Assembly: GCA_020721065.1 (NCBI GenBank)
Contig: DYNM01000004.1
Span: forward strand, 62,001-126,000
Origin: Thiocystis violascens
GTDB lineage: Bacteria > Pseudomonadota > Gammaproteobacteria > Chromatiales > Chromatiaceae
DNA length: 64,000 nt
Reading direction: 5' to 3'
The first letter of the stretch is position 1; every line of letters begins with the position of its first letter. The position numbers and the translations under genes were made by a program. Positions 8,334-17,901 of the stretch are shown one piece after another. The notes beneath the pieces are model-generated. The model saw nothing but the letters and a program-made list of their open reading frames with translations, was not told the origin of the DNA and did not search any database.

Positions 8334-10148
8334 TTATGACATCATTTCATTTGCAATGACTTGGGAAGAACCACGCGCATCTGCATCGTGACGAAACACT
8401 AAACCAGAAGTGCTTGTTTTGGCTTGATGTTTCATTTGCGCAATCACGCGCCCCAATGCTTCCACACACCCATAACGCTCGCCCGGGCGCATTTCAATTA
8501 ACGCTGCACTACAGCGCATTAACGGCATTTCGCGTTTTTCACCAAAGCGATCACAAGCGCAAATAAAACCGCGCTGCCGATCTTCGGGATCGTAAAGACT
8601 TTGCACATCTGCGCTGAATTTAGCGAGTAGATATTGAATTTGATTGAGCACCTGCGCTGATGGTGCATTGTGAATACCTGCGAAGAAATCATCGCCGCCA
8701 ATGTGACCAATAAACCAATCACCATTGCCTAATTCTTTGCGCAATAATTCTGCAAACATCAGAATGGCACGATCTCCCATTCTAAAGCCATAATGATCGT
8801 TAAATGCTTTGAAATGATCGAAATCAAAATATACAAAATGGCGAATGATATTATCAGCATCAAGATGATGAGAAACGTAATGATGAATGGGGATATTGCC
8901 CGGCAGCTTGGTGAGCGGATTTTGATCACGAGCGACGGCGATATTTTTTTGTTCAATCAATTGCAGCAGCGCCATTGCGGAAATAAAACCAATATAGCGC
9001 GAGTCTTGCGTCACAATAATACCCGCTGGATTGACATTCGCGGAAAAGGCTTCGAGTATGCGTTCTACAGAAGCGTGACGATCAATCACCGGACAGGGAC
9101 GCGCAAAATCAAATAATGTCCGCGCAAAAGCAGGATTAAGAATTAAATCACGACCATAAGCGGAATAAATATGTTCTTTAATGTCGGCTTCGTGAATGAG
9201 TCCCAGCGGGCGCTCGGCGTTATCCAACAATGGAATAATGGTGAGTGCTTTGTGGCGGCGGAAGGCTTCAAATAATGATTTCACATTGGCGCTGGCAAGC
9301 AACGGCGGAATGTATTCCATCCGTTCTTCAATTAAAGCAAGATCGGTGTGCGGTTCGCGGCGGTCGCGTTGATTGACTGCGTAAACATGCTCATAATTGA
9401 CACGCAAATCATCAATCTGTAATTGCGGATGTGCAATAAAAAAACCCTGCACAAAATCACAACCCACTTCTCGACATGCCAATAATTCGGGTGCAGTTTC
9501 GACGCCTTCAGCAATGACGTTGATCCCCATGACGTGGGCGAGCTGTACAGCGTTGGCAACAAACAGTCGTTTGCGATGATCGGTGGCAATGCCGTTAATA
9601 AAAAAGTGGTCGATTTTGAGTAAGTCGGGTTGATATTCATACAGCAAGCGCAGTCCGGCATAGCCGCTGCCAAAGTCATCAATGGCGAATTGAAAACGCA
9701 AGCGCCGATACGCGGCAATGGTGGCGGCAATACTGGGTTGATCTGTTAAATTAGCGCGTTCAGATAAATCAAAACACAGCACTTCTGGCGTCAAACCATA
9801 ACGGCGCAATAGTGCTAGTGTAACCTCTGGTTGTTCAACGGTTAATAGGCGCGGATCAAGATTAAAAAAGAGCCGATATTGTGCTGCATTTGGCAGTTGG
9901 ACAAATTGGGAGATGGCTAATTCACGCAGCAATTTATCCAATTCAACGGCGCAGTGTTGTTGCCATGCCGCACTGAATAGTTGTTTGACATCATCAAAAC
10001 CTAATTCTTCAATGCCACGCAACAAGGCTTCATAGCCATAAACGCCGCCAGTGTGAATGTTGACCACTGGTTGCAGCGCATAATTCAAGGTGTCACGAGC
10101 GCGATGAATGAGCGTCATTGGTGCAATGATGTTGGATTGTAAACGCAT
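8334..10148 (-). CDS. EAL-CBS-GGDEF cyclic-di-GMP protein
   Basis: A 604-residue cytoplasmic protein with the domain order EAL (about 15-255), a CBS pair (about 280-400), and GGDEF (about 415-580). The EAL domain has the catalytic motif YEALLRG at 39-45, DDFGSGYAG near 156, and EGVET, so it may hydrolyse c-di-GMP. The GGDEF signature reads GGDDF near residue 484, a conservative Glu-to-Asp change, and there is no RxxD inhibitory site at the usual distance. Either activity could be retained or be regulatory. The CBS pair may bind adenine nucleotides. It starts 9 bases after the stop of the upstream chemoreceptor gene, so the two are probably one operon. Confidence 0.88.
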   Translation of the reverse strand: MRLQSNIIAPMTLIHRARDTLNYALQPVVNIHTGGVYGYEALLRGIEELGFDDVKQLFSAAWQQHCAVELDKLLRELAISQFVQLPNAAQYRLFFNLDPRLLTVEQPEVTLALLRRYGLTPEVLCFDLSERANLTDQPSIAATIAAYRRLRFQFAIDDFGSGYAGLRLLYEYQPDLLKIDHFFINGIATDHRKRLFVANAVQLAHVMGINVIAEGVETAPELLACREVGCDFVQGFFIAHPQLQIDDLRVNYEHVYAVNQRDRREPHTDLALIEERMEYIPPLLASANVKSLFEAFRRHKALTIIPLLDNAERPLGLIHEADIKEHIYSAYGRDLILNPAFARTLFDFARPCPVIDRHASVERILEAFSANVNPAGIIVTQDSRYIGFISAMALLQLIEQKNIAVARDQNPLTKLPGNIPIHHYVSHHLDADNIIRHFVYFDFDHFKAFNDHYGFRMGDRAILMFAELLRKELGNGDWFIGHIGGDDFFAGIHNAPSAQVLNQIQYLLAKFSADVQSLYDPEDRQRGFICACDRFGEKREMPLMRCSAALIEMRPGERYGCVEALGRVIAQMKHQAKTSTSGLVFRHDADARGSSQVIANEMMS

Positions 10149-10157
10149 AAAAACTCG

Positions 10158-12023
10158 CTAATGAATCTGAAAATAGGCAACCCGTTCGCGCAGTGCCTGT
10201 GACAGAGTGTTTAATTGTGTACTTTGTCCAAATCCTTGCGCAGCATCAGCAGCATGTTCTTGGGCTAACAAGGTGATTTGGTTAATTGCACGGGCAATTT
10301 CTTCAACCATGCGACTTTCTTCTTCAGCGGCGCTGGCAATTTGATGAGTCATGTCGGTTAATACGTTGACGGCTTCTGCAAAAACATCTAAATGATTGAC
10401 CGCTTGTCCATAATGCGTAACGCTTTGTTGAGCACGATCTCGATTGGCATGAATGACTCCAACGGCTTGTGCAGAACTGTCTTTTAAGCTGTTAATCATC
10501 GTTTCAATTTCTTGAATAGATTGATGGGTGCGGGTGGCTAATTGCCGCACTTCATCGGCGACCACCGCAAAGCCGCGTCCGTGTTCACCCGCTCGCGCTG
10601 CTTCAATCGAGGCGTTGAGCGCCAGCAGGTTGGTTTGGCTGGCGATGTTGCGAATCACGTCCAGCACGTTGCCGACCGCTTGGCTGTGTTGCGCCAGCCC
10701 AATCACGACGCCTGCTGCTTGGTCAATGTCTTGCGCCAATTGTTCAATGATGGCGGTGGTGGCGGTGAGCAATTCCCGACTGCTGCTGAGGCGTTGTCGT
10801 GCCATTTCGGTCGCACCGACGGCGCGACTGGTGTGATTGGTGACTTCCTGTGCAGAAGTGGCGAGTTGGCTAATGGCGGCGTCAACGGTGCTGGTTTCCG
10901 TTTTTTGGCGATCAAACTGAATTTTGCTGTTGCGTGCCAAAGTGGCCATATCGCCTGCGGAATGGTGGAGATCGCTGCTGGCAGTGTGTAGATGGGTGAC
11001 GATGCCGCGAATGCGCTCAACCATCGCTTGTAAGGCAGTCATCAGGCGTCCGACTTCGTCCGTGCTGGTGGTGGCAAAGGAGACGTTCAAATTGCCATCT
11101 GCCAACGCTGCGACGGTGGCGACGGCGGCGTTGAGCGGCAAGAGCGCCCAGCGCATGTACCAAAATAAACCGAGGCTTGCTGCCAGCAGGAGCAGCGCAA
11201 CGCCGCTGTAGGCGATCCATTCAAATTGGCGCTGCGCGGCAAAGAGTGCGGTTTCATCCGTCAAGCTGAGGAGATGGATAAGTGGTTGTCCGTCCACACC
11301 AACGATGGGAACGACGCTGGCGGTGTAGGTCGCGTCCGCAGTGGTGATGACCTGATAACGCCGTTCACCGAGTGCAGGCAATGCGATTTGCAGCTCGGCG
11401 AAACGGGCTGGCGCGGTGCTGAGAAACAATTTGCCGCTGGCGCTGGCGAGTGCGACCTCAGAATTGGCAACGGTTTTGAAGCGTTCCAGCGCACTGTGCA
11501 GCGGTTGTTGCAACACGATGACGCCAATCGGCGCATGGCGCACGAACAGGCGAAATGCCAGCAGCGCCACCGGTTCACCCTGCGCGTTGCGACCGATGCG
11601 CCGCAGCGGTTGTTCATCCGGCGGTGGAAGCTGGCTCAAGGTACGCACATCGGGCGGCAACGGCGTCGTGTTGCAACACAGCGATTGCGCGTTGGCATCA
11701 AAAATATACAAATGCTCAAAATAGCCCTGCTCGCTGATCAAGTTGGTGAGTGCCGCCACCGCGTGTTGCAACTCGTCGGCATCGTGCGCCTTAATCGCCT
11801 GACGGAGGGCGAAATCGCTATCAAATGCCGCGATCCCGCGCTCCATCTTTTCAAACAGCCGTTCCACGACCTGCCCCCAAATGAGCGTGCGATCGGTGGT
11901 CACGGCGAGCGCGACGCGGCTTTCGATGCGGGCATTGCCGGCGCGGGCAACCAGAATCAGGGCGGCGGCGACTAATAAGGTGACGCAGATTGCGGCGAGA
12001 GTAACGCTTTTACGAATGGTCAT
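10158..12023 (-). CDS. Methyl-accepting chemotaxis protein with large periplasmic sensor
   Basis: A 621-residue chemoreceptor. Membrane helix about 7-27, a periplasmic region of about 240 residues in an alpha/beta (Cache-like) pattern rather than a helical bundle, a second membrane helix (about 267-290), HAMP, then the methyl-accepting signalling domain with [20 protein letters not shown] near residue 465 and [15 protein letters not shown]. Ligand unknown. It is followed after 9 bases by the EAL-CBS-GGDEF gene, linking chemosensing and c-di-GMP signalling. The leader (12031-12056) holds an AT-rich dyad that may be an operator. Confidence 0.92.
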   Translation of the reverse strand: MTIRKSVTLAAICVTLLVAAALILVARAGNARIESRVALAVTTDRTLIWGQVVERLFEKMERGIAAFDSDFALRQAIKAHDADELQHAVAALTNLISEQGYFEHLYIFDANAQSLCCNTTPLPPDVRTLSQLPPPDEQPLRRIGRNAQGEPVALLAFRLFVRHAPIGVIVLQQPLHSALERFKTVANSEVALASASGKLFLSTAPARFAELQIALPALGERRYQVITTADATYTASVVPIVGVDGQPLIHLLSLTDETALFAAQRQFEWIAYSGVALLLLAASLGLFWYMRWALLPLNAAVATVAALADGNLNVSFATTSTDEVGRLMTALQAMVERIRGIVTHLHTASSDLHHSAGDMATLARNSKIQFDRQKTETSTVDAAISQLATSAQEVTNHTSRAVGATEMARQRLSSSRELLTATTAIIEQLAQDIDQAAGVVIGLAQHSQAVGNVLDVIRNIASQTNLLALNASIEAARAGEHGRGFAVVADEVRQLATRTHQSIQEIETMINSLKDSSAQAVGVIHANRDRAQQSVTHYGQAVNHLDVFAEAVNVLTDMTHQIASAAEEESRMVEEIARAINQITLLAQEHAADAAQGFGQSTQLNTLSQALRERVAYFQIH

Positions 12024-12030
12024 CGCAGAA

Positions 12031-12056
12031 AATGAAATGATTTAACATCATTCATT
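12031..12056 (-). promoter_or_regulatory. Operator-like dyad upstream of chemoreceptor
   Basis: AATGAAATGAT (12031-12041) and ATCATTCATT (12047-12056) are near-perfect inverted repeats just upstream of the chemoreceptor start at 12023. No known regulator is assigned. Confidence 0.3.
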
Positions 12057-12239
12057 GCAATACAAAGTTGTTGATTATCGTAGTAAAACACGCCAAGGTG
12101 ACAACCAGATGAAAACCGCCCAATCAATACAAAATGAAACAATTGTGATACAAAAAACTGATTGCGTTTTGAGTGATTAGCACGCTTTGCGAGATGAACT
12201 TAGGTGGTGATGGAATTGGAGAAGGTTGGCGGTTTTGAA

Positions 12240-12400
12240 TTGTCAGTTGTCAGTTGTCAGTAAAAAGCACGGTTGTTAATAACAGCCGATAATTGATAAT
12301 TTATTCAAACACGATTGATTAACAGCTTTGTGATAACGATGCGTCTTACTGACAACCGACAACCGACAACTGAAAACTGTTTTTTAACAACTGACTGTCA
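12240..12400 (-). repeat. Intergenic dyad/heptamer repeat, copy C
   Basis: Three exact tandem TTGTCAG heptamers (12240-12260) face CTGACAA, CCGACAA, CCGACAA and CTGAAAA in tandem (12349-12376), giving a long inverted repeat about 140 bp across. Read on the minus strand, the left arm gives ACAACCGTGCTTTTTACTG followed by ACAACTGACAA, matching the core of the copy at 35419-35535. The element lies just after the rsmI stop. Confidence 0.7.
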
Positions 12401-12402
12401 AT

Positions 12403-13260
12403 TTAATCCACTTCCGCGCCCAATCCCAATTCCAAACCTAATTGGTACAACGCATTTTTTTTGGCACCCGTTAATTGCACTGTCAATGCAACTGCTTGTC
12501 GCAACGGCACTGCTTGCGCTAATACCTCCAACGTCCGCTGCGCCTCCGCCGTAACCACCGTCGCCGCTGCCACCGGACACCCCGCAATCAATATCACCAA
12601 TTCACCGCGCTGTTGCTCAGGAGCAGCCGCCAGCCGCGTTTGCAACTCCGTCGGTTGTCCACTCCAAAACGTCTCAAAACGTTTCGTCAACTCCCGCGCC
12701 AGCACCACCTGCCGTTCACCCAATACCGCGCTCACATCCGCCAACGTCGCCAACATCCGTTTGGTGCTCTCATAAACGATCAACGTCCCCGGCTCGTGCG
12801 CGACTGCCGCGAACCACGTCCGCCGCTGACTGCTCGTGCGCGGCGGAAAGCCGAGGAACAAAAAACGGTCGCTCGGCAAACCAGCGGCTGACAACGCGCA
12901 GATCGCTGCATTCGCACCCGGCACCGGCACCACCGCGAGACCCTTTGCCCGCGCCGCCGTCACCAAGCTGTAGCCGGGATCACTGATCAACGGCGTGCCG
13001 GCATCTGCCACCAGCGCCACATCCTCCCCGCTCGCCAACAGCGCCAATACTCGCGTCGTTGCCGCCGCCTCGTTGTGCTCGTGATATGCCAACAACGCGG
13101 TCGTGATGCCAAAATGCGTCAACAACGGGCGTGTGGTGCGGGTATCTTCCGCCGCAATCAGCGCCACCGTCGTCAACACCTGCCGGGCGCGGTCGCTCAT
13201 ATCGCCCAGATTGCCGATGGGAGTAGCGACAACATAGAGTGTTCCGGTGCCAAGTGACAT
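12403..13260 (-). CDS. rsmI: 16S rRNA (cytidine1402-2'-O)-methyltransferase RsmI
   Basis: A 285-residue tetrapyrrole-methylase-fold enzyme. Signature segments are LYVVATPIGNLGDMSDRA (8-25), AEDTRTTRPLL (36-46), VADAGTPLISDPG (about 80-92) and VPVPGANAAICALSAAGLPS (about 103-122). RsmI methylates the 2'-OH of C1402 in 16S rRNA, a decoding-centre residue, using S-adenosylmethionine. It is divergent from lpoA with only 20 bases between start codons, the arrangement (yraL-yraM) conserved in Gammaproteobacteria. Confidence 0.95.
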   Translation of the reverse strand: MSLGTGTLYVVATPIGNLGDMSDRARQVLTTVALIAAEDTRTTRPLLTHFGITTALLAYHEHNEAAATTRVLALLASGEDVALVADAGTPLISDPGYSLVTAARAKGLAVVPVPGANAAICALSAAGLPSDRFLFLGFPPRTSSQRRTWFAAVAHEPGTLIVYESTKRMLATLADVSAVLGERQVVLARELTKRFETFWSGQPTELQTRLAAAPEQQRGELVILIAGCPVAAATVVTAEAQRTLEVLAQAVPLRQAVALTVQLTGAKKNALYQLGLELGLGAEVD

Positions 13261-13280
13261 ATTTTAATTCCTTGATAACT

Positions 13281-15089
13281 ATGAACAATCATCTCAAATT
13301 TTTCACGCCGCTGCGCCAACACTCGCGTTGCCTCGCCTTGAGCGCCAGCCTGTTTCTGAGTAGCTGCACGACCTCAGCTCTCAAAGACGAAGCAGCCATA
13401 TTGGCAGCCATTCCTGCGCCGAAATTGGAACGCGCCGCAGCTTTGGAAAACCAAGGTCAAGCAGCCGACGCTGCCGCGCTGTATCTCAGTCTTGCCGCTA
13501 AAACCACGCCACCAGCGCAAACACAGCTCCAACTCAAAGCGGCTCGCGCTCATCTTGCCGCCGGGCAGTTGGAGGCGGCGCAACAGGTGCTCAATCACCT
13601 TCCGTCCTCGACATTGCCCGCGCCACAGCAGGCGTTGCGGCAGTTGACGCAGGCCGAGCTGGCGCTGTTAAACGACCGACCGCATGAGACCATTGCGTTG
13701 CTAAAACGCACCGCAGTCAAGGCGCTGAGTTCGCAGTTCCAGCGCCAACGCTTGGGGGTCTTGGCGGCGGCGCAGCGACAAGCGCATCTCCCGCTGGCGG
13801 CGGTGCGCACGCTCAATGTGCTTGAGCAGACGTTGGAGGAGCGTGACGCTCGCTTGTTGACGCAGGTGTCGCTGGTGGCGACCTTGAATCTGTTAGATAG
13901 CGCGACGTTGCGGACGGTGCAGCGCAAGAGTTCAGCACGCTTGCGCGGGTGGGTGGAGATTGCGCTGTTGACGCAGCAGGCGGGGGCGGATGCGGCGAGT
14001 TTACAGCGTGATTATCGCGCTTGGTTACAAACCCATCCGCGTCATGGGGCGTTGCCGGGGCTGGCGCGGGCATATACCGCGTTGTGGTCGGGTGGTTATC
14101 AGGCAGGTGAGCAGGTGACGGTGATGTTGCCGCGCAGTGGGCGTTTTGCGGAGGCGGCGCAAGCGATCAAGGCGGGGATTGTGGCGGCGCATGTGGCGGA
14201 TGCACCGGAGCAGCGTCCGGTGTTGAGCTTTATTGATGGCAGTCAGGAAGATCGGTTGATGGCGATTCATGCGCGGGCATTGGCAGATGGGGTGGATTAT
14301 GTGATCGGTCCGTTGCAAAAGGAGGCGGTGGCGGAGTTGACGCGAGGAGGACGGGTGCCGGTGCCGACGTTGGCGTTGAATGAGGCGACGCCGCTGCGAC
14401 GGGCAGACAATGTGTTTCAGTTTGCGTTGTCTCCAGAACATGAGGCGGCTGAGGTGGCGAATCATGCTTATGCGCAGGGGTGGCGACGGGCGGTGGTGTT
14501 GTTTCCAAACGATGCGTGGGGTGAGCGGTTGGCGGTGGCGTTTCAGCAGCGTTGGCTGGCGCTGGGTGGTGCGTTGAGCGGGAAGGCGAGTTATCCGCCA
14601 GACACGCCGGCGGCGGCACCAGTGCAGCAGTTGTTGCGTGAGAGTCACGCTGAAATGATGTTTTTGGTGGCGACGACGGAGACGGTGCGGCAGTTGTATC
14701 CGCGTGTTCATGCGGCGCTGCCGGAGTTGGCGGTGATGTCAACGTCGCATGTGTACACGGGTCATTTTGATTCGGTGCGCGATGGGATGTTGGATGGGTT
14801 GTATTTCGTTGATATTCCTTGGATGTTGGCTGAAGACGATGCGTTGGAACTGGCGCGGCAGCAGTTGACCCGTGGGGCTGACCCGCTGGCGCGGCTGTAT
14901 GCGATGGGAATTGATGCGTATCGGTTGGTGGTGCGGTTGCCCATTTTAGCAATGAATCCAGGTGGTTATTATCCGGGGCAGACGGGTGGTTTGGCAGTGG
15001 ATCAGGTGGGGCGAATTCAGCGGCAGTTGGTGGTGGGGCGGTTGACCAGTGCTGGAGTTGTTGCGCAGGCGCTGGGTGATTTGGATTGA
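13281..15089 (+). CDS. lpoA: Penicillin-binding protein activator LpoA (lipoprotein)
   Basis: A 602-residue predicted outer-membrane lipoprotein. The signal peptide ends in LFLSSC with the lipid-acceptor Cys near residue 30. The N-terminal domain is a helical TPR-like solenoid rich in Ala, Leu and Gln (about 35-260); the C-terminal domain is a periplasmic-binding-protein-like fold with VTVMLPRSGRFAEAAQAIKAG (about 280-300) and DYVIGPLQKEAVAEL. LpoA spans the periplasm to stimulate PBP1a in peptidoglycan synthesis. The ATG at 13281 gives a normal signal peptide; an upstream GTG in frame lies inside rsmI. Yra-type downstream genes are missing: a terminator follows directly. Confidence 0.9.
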   Translation: MNNHLKFFTPLRQHSRCLALSASLFLSSCTTSALKDEAAILAAIPAPKLERAAALENQGQAADAAALYLSLAAKTTPPAQTQLQLKAARAHLAAGQLEAAQQVLNHLPSSTLPAPQQALRQLTQAELALLNDRPHETIALLKRTAVKALSSQFQRQRLGVLAAAQRQAHLPLAAVRTLNVLEQTLEERDARLLTQVSLVATLNLLDSATLRTVQRKSSARLRGWVEIALLTQQAGADAASLQRDYRAWLQTHPRHGALPGLARAYTALWSGGYQAGEQVTVMLPRSGRFAEAAQAIKAGIVAAHVADAPEQRPVLSFIDGSQEDRLMAIHARALADGVDYVIGPLQKEAVAELTRGGRVPVPTLALNEATPLRRADNVFQFALSPEHEAAEVANHAYAQGWRRAVVLFPNDAWGERLAVAFQQRWLALGGALSGKASYPPDTPAAAPVQQLLRESHAEMMFLVATTETVRQLYPRVHAALPELAVMSTSHVYTGHFDSVRDGMLDGLYFVDIPWMLAEDDALELARQQLTRGADPLARLYAMGIDAYRLVVRLPILAMNPGGYYPGQTGGLAVDQVGRIQRQLVVGRLTSAGVVAQALGDLD

Positions 15090-15099
15090 GTTTTGAACA

Positions 15100-15127
15100 A
15101 AAAGCCCTACCGAAGCGGGGCTTTTTA
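15100..15127. terminator. Terminator between lpoA and the RTX gene
   Basis: AAAAGCCC (15100-15107) pairs with GGGCTTTT (15118-15125), followed by T-rich sequence. Positioned between convergent genes and probably used in both directions. Confidence 0.8.
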
Positions 15128-15159
15128 TTCTCACATTGGACAATTTATCATCTTGTAAT

Positions 15160-16818
15160 TCACTTTGCACCAATATCAATCACCTGACCTGTTAATTGCA
15201 GTGTATCTGACACACCAGTCAATACAATCATCGCATCAACATCATTATCCATACCGTAATAGAATGATAGAGTTGTATTTAATGTAACATCACTCCAGAC
15301 AGAGACTATCTGTAATTTGGTTGAAAGAGTGCGCGATTTTGCCAGCGTCCAATCTCCTGCGATTGCAGTAACATCAATGCTATCACCAACTTTAAAATCG
15401 GTAATCACATCGCAAGTTGTTGACGTTTTTCCGGTTTGTGAAAGCGCAGTGTAAATAAAGACATCATTACCGTCACTGTCAGCAATATCCGCATCACCGT
15501 CGCCGCCAGTCATTGAATCATTGCCATAACCGCCAATCAACGTGTCATTGCCAGCGCCGCCGGTAAGTGTATCGTTACCCGCTTTACCATCAATTTTATT
15601 GGTTCCATCATTGCCAATAATCGTATTTGCCGCTGTATTGCCATAACCATTGATGGGAGTAGTTTCTGTTGTATCAACGACATATAACTTCAAATTTTCA
15701 AAGTTGGTGCCGAGTGTATGCGTGATGCCAGTAGTTACAGTGTCAGTGCCTTCATTCACATTTTCAACGATTCTATCGGTCGCATCATCCTTAGTCGTCT
15801 TCAATACATAAACATCATCGCCTTTACCACCCATCAAAGTGTCTTTACCAGCACCGCCAGTTAATATATTGGCTGCTGAGTTTCCCTTAATGATATTCGC
15901 CAATCCATTGCCAGTGCCGTTATTTGCGAATGTGCTAGTGAGCGTTAGATTTTCAATATATTGAAGATCGGTATCAGAGAAAGGAGCTGAAAGACCAGAA
16001 GGCGCGAGCGTATAGGTTACGCTACTTTCAATAAGATCAATCCCACCGCCATCCTGTTCAGAAATGACATCTGCTCTTGCAGCAACGCCATAAGCAATAT
16101 CAACGCGATAAATATCATTACCAGAACCACCGACTAAGTAATCGGTGATAGTGTCATCTGTACCATCAAGAATATCTTTACCCGCACCGCCAACAAGATG
16201 ATCTTCGTCGTCTCCGCCGTTTAGACTGTCATCGCCACCATTCCCAAGCAACATATCAGCGCCAATCCCGCCAGTCAGGATATTTTTACCGGCGTTGCCA
16301 GTTAATATGTTTGCTAAGTTGTTGCCAGTTCCATTAAGATTTGCTTTACCAAGAAGGGTTAAATTTTCAAGAACATTTCCCGTATCTAAGGTAAAAGTTA
16401 TGGAACTAATGACCGTATCAGTTCCAGCACCACCTGTTACGATGTCGCCTACATTGTCAACAATGTAAGTATCATTACCGCCACCGCCAATCATTGCGTC
16501 CTTACCTAAACCACCATCTAAAATGTTATTATCTGAGTTTCCAGATAATTCATTATTAAGTGCGTTACCAGTACCATTGATGTGATTAGGAGTAGTACCA
16601 CTTAGTGTAAGAATTTCAATAAAATCTGGTAACACATAATTCACTGCACTAGCTACCGTATCAGTACCGCCAGCAATTTCCTCAAGACATACATCACCAA
16701 TATGATCGACGAAGTAAGTATCGTCGCCAGCTAACCCAATTAAAATGTCAGCGACAGCAGGCGGTCCAACAGTTCCGGCTACTGAGTTGGTTCCAGCGGT
16801 ATCTAGATAAATTGCCAT
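15160..16818 (-). CDS. RTX-type calcium-binding repeat protein
   Basis: A predicted 552-residue secreted protein with glycine/aspartate nonapeptide (RTX) repeats, such as GGAGNDTLIGGYGNDSMTGG near residue 430, LVGGAGKDILDG and LTGGAGKDTLMGGKGDDVYV. The repeats alternate with segments of the type ENLTLxGxxxxNGTGNxLAN, a common combination in large type I-secreted proteins. There is no N-terminal signal peptide, and the hydrophobic/acidic C-terminus fits a type I secretion signal. No catalytic domain is recognised, so it may be a surface or matrix protein. The ATG at 16818 has GGGGA 8 bases upstream and is preferred over in-frame alternatives at 16827 and 16839. No secretion ABC transporter lies nearby. 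Confidence 0.88.
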   Translation of the reverse strand: MAIYLDTAGTNSVAGTVGPPAVADILIGLAGDDTYFVDHIGDVCLEEIAGGTDTVASAVNYVLPDFIEILTLSGTTPNHINGTGNALNNELSGNSDNNILDGGLGKDAMIGGGGNDTYIVDNVGDIVTGGAGTDTVISSITFTLDTGNVLENLTLLGKANLNGTGNNLANILTGNAGKNILTGGIGADMLLGNGGDDSLNGGDDEDHLVGGAGKDILDGTDDTITDYLVGGSGNDIYRVDIAYGVAARADVISEQDGGGIDLIESSVTYTLAPSGLSAPFSDTDLQYIENLTLTSTFANNGTGNGLANIIKGNSAANILTGGAGKDTLMGGKGDDVYVLKTTKDDATDRIVENVNEGTDTVTTGITHTLGTNFENLKLYVVDTTETTPINGYGNTAANTIIGNDGTNKIDGKAGNDTLTGGAGNDTLIGGYGNDSMTGGDGDADIADSDGNDVFIYTALSQTGKTSTTCDVITDFKVGDSIDVTAIAGDWTLAKSRTLSTKLQIVSVWSDVTLNTTLSFYYGMDNDVDAMIVLTGVSDTLQLTGQVIDIGAK

Positions 16819-17032
16819 GATAGACATCCCCACAATCAATTTTCTCGTTGATGATTCGTTTAACGGCTTCTCTTACAAATTAAGAGAATCTATTAGCGTA
16901 ATTTATTTTGTCGTGCTAATTGATAAAAAAGCACTGCTTGAAAAAATTTGGAATTCGTTCAACACAAACGCATACCAAATTTTAATCATTATTTGCTCTG
17001 GTGAACATTCTATCTGAACCACTTCGTTCATT

Positions 17033-17305
17033 TTACGATAAGCACCACATCGGTGCATGTCCCGTAAGACGCTGATAAAGAAATTCTGGGGCTAAATCAA
17101 AACCACAATCCCATGTGAGAGTCGGCCAATCATCCAAATAGAATTGGCAAAATTGTTCAGGTTCACGCAATGATGCAGCCTGTGGATAACGTTGCACGAC
17201 ATCGGCAAGATCAATTTCCCCCGCTTCGCCGGTATTGAAACGTAGCCAAATGCAAAAATCGTGGCAATACTTCGCTTCTTGTACGGCAATCACATCAATC
17301 AACAT
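17033..17305 (-). CDS. DUF2442-like small protein (copy 2)
   Basis: A 90-residue protein with a DUF2442-like pattern: an N-terminal beta strand pair (CHDFCIWLRFNTGEAGEIDL, about 14-33), a middle LREPEQFCQFYLD helix, and an aromatic TLTWDCGFDLAPEFLY motif (about 63-78). The family pairs with DUF4160 in many genomes and is often suspected of toxin-antitoxin-like behaviour, without a firm function. It lies 13 bases downstream of a second, diverged DUF2442 gene. The ATG at 17305 is the most natural start; a longer in-frame extension would overlap the upstream gene. Confidence 0.72.
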   Translation of the reverse strand: MLIDVIAVQEAKYCHDFCIWLRFNTGEAGEIDLADVVQRYPQAASLREPEQFCQFYLDDWPTLTWDCGFDLAPEFLYQRLTGHAPMWCLS

Positions 17306-17318
17306 AGCAGTCTCATAT

Positions 17319-17585
17319 TTACGCCGCTTCTGTATATTGCAATTGACCTTGCTGCACCAGCTTTTGCTGCAAACTACCTGCACTCAGCGCAAATCCATTC
17401 CGCCAACACAACGCACCAAGTTCTAAAAAGCACTGGCTAAAAAAAGCTGGATCAGATAATGGTCTAACCATCTCGGTATCACGCGCAATCAATTCACGAC
17501 AATCAAAATCTCCCAAACTTCCATCTGAAAATTCAAGACGAATACAATGGTCATTGAGTACCGTTGCGCACCGAATTTTAATCAT
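17319..17585 (-). CDS. DUF2442-like small protein (copy 1)
   Basis: An 88-residue protein with the DUF2442 layout: VLNDHCIRLEFSDGSLGDFD (about 8-27), a central PLSDPAFFSQCFLELG, and LCWRNGFALSAGSLQQKL near 60-77. It aligns by pattern, though weakly by identity, with the following gene, so the two look like an old tandem duplication. The start ATG at 17585 overlaps the end of the DUF4160 gene by 8 bases, implying translational coupling. Confidence 0.75.
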   Translation of the reverse strand: MIKIRCATVLNDHCIRLEFSDGSLGDFDCRELIARDTEMVRPLSDPAFFSQCFLELGALCWRNGFALSAGSLQQKLVQQGQLQYTEAA

Positions 17586-17844
17586 TGTCTGCTCCAGAAA
17601 TTTGCTCAAGTGGCAGTAGTGCAATCGCCCTTTCCCAATTTGTACTGAGTTCAGTTTGGTGTTCTAGCGTCCACTCACGAATCAATCGTATCGCTTTACG
17701 CGGCAATCGTCCGTTGATGATTTCTCCGGTTTCAATCGCCACAAGTGCTTCTTGACCTTGGTATTCAACATGAAAATGTGGCGGATTGTGCTCGTCAAAA
17801 TACATACGCACATATATTCCAAAAAAGTAGGAAATGACTGGCAT
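17578..17844 (-). CDS. DUF4160 protein
   Basis: An 88-residue protein of the DUF4160 family: MPVISYFFGIYVRMYFDEHN followed by PPHFHVEYQGQEALVAIETG, then a helix LPRKAIRLIREWTLEHQTEL. The H-N-P-P-H-F-H-V segment (about 19-26) is the family hallmark. Function unknown; the partner DUF2442 is encoded immediately downstream and overlaps by 8 bases. It starts 57 bases after the stop of the octapeptide-repeat gene and could be read from the same transcript. The ATG at 17844 gives the expected family N-terminus. Confidence 0.85.
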   Translation of the reverse strand: MPVISYFFGIYVRMYFDEHNPPHFHVEYQGQEALVAIETGEIINGRLPRKAIRLIREWTLEHQTELSTNWERAIALLPLEQISGADND

Positions 17845-17901
17845 TTTCAATCCTTTAGTTTTGTCGGTTGAGTTGACCACGCCAACTCAACTAACGCTGT
17901 C

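Larger units (their letters stand above)
12024..12402. other. Gene-free 379-bp spacer between rsmI and the chemoreceptor
   Basis: No convincing coding sequence. It holds an operator-like dyad at 12031-12056 and the reverse-oriented copy C of the dyad/heptamer repeat (12240-12400). The rest is AT-rich and unremarkable. Confidence 0.7.

Noticed and set aside
11226..11975. A 249-codon plus-strand frame opposite the second chemoreceptor
   Set aside because: Shadow of the GC-rich periplasmic sensor region; no start context or family signature.
14025..14952. Long minus-strand open frames opposite lpoA
   Set aside because: Pro/His/Arg-rich translations without any family pattern, inside a clear coding gene.
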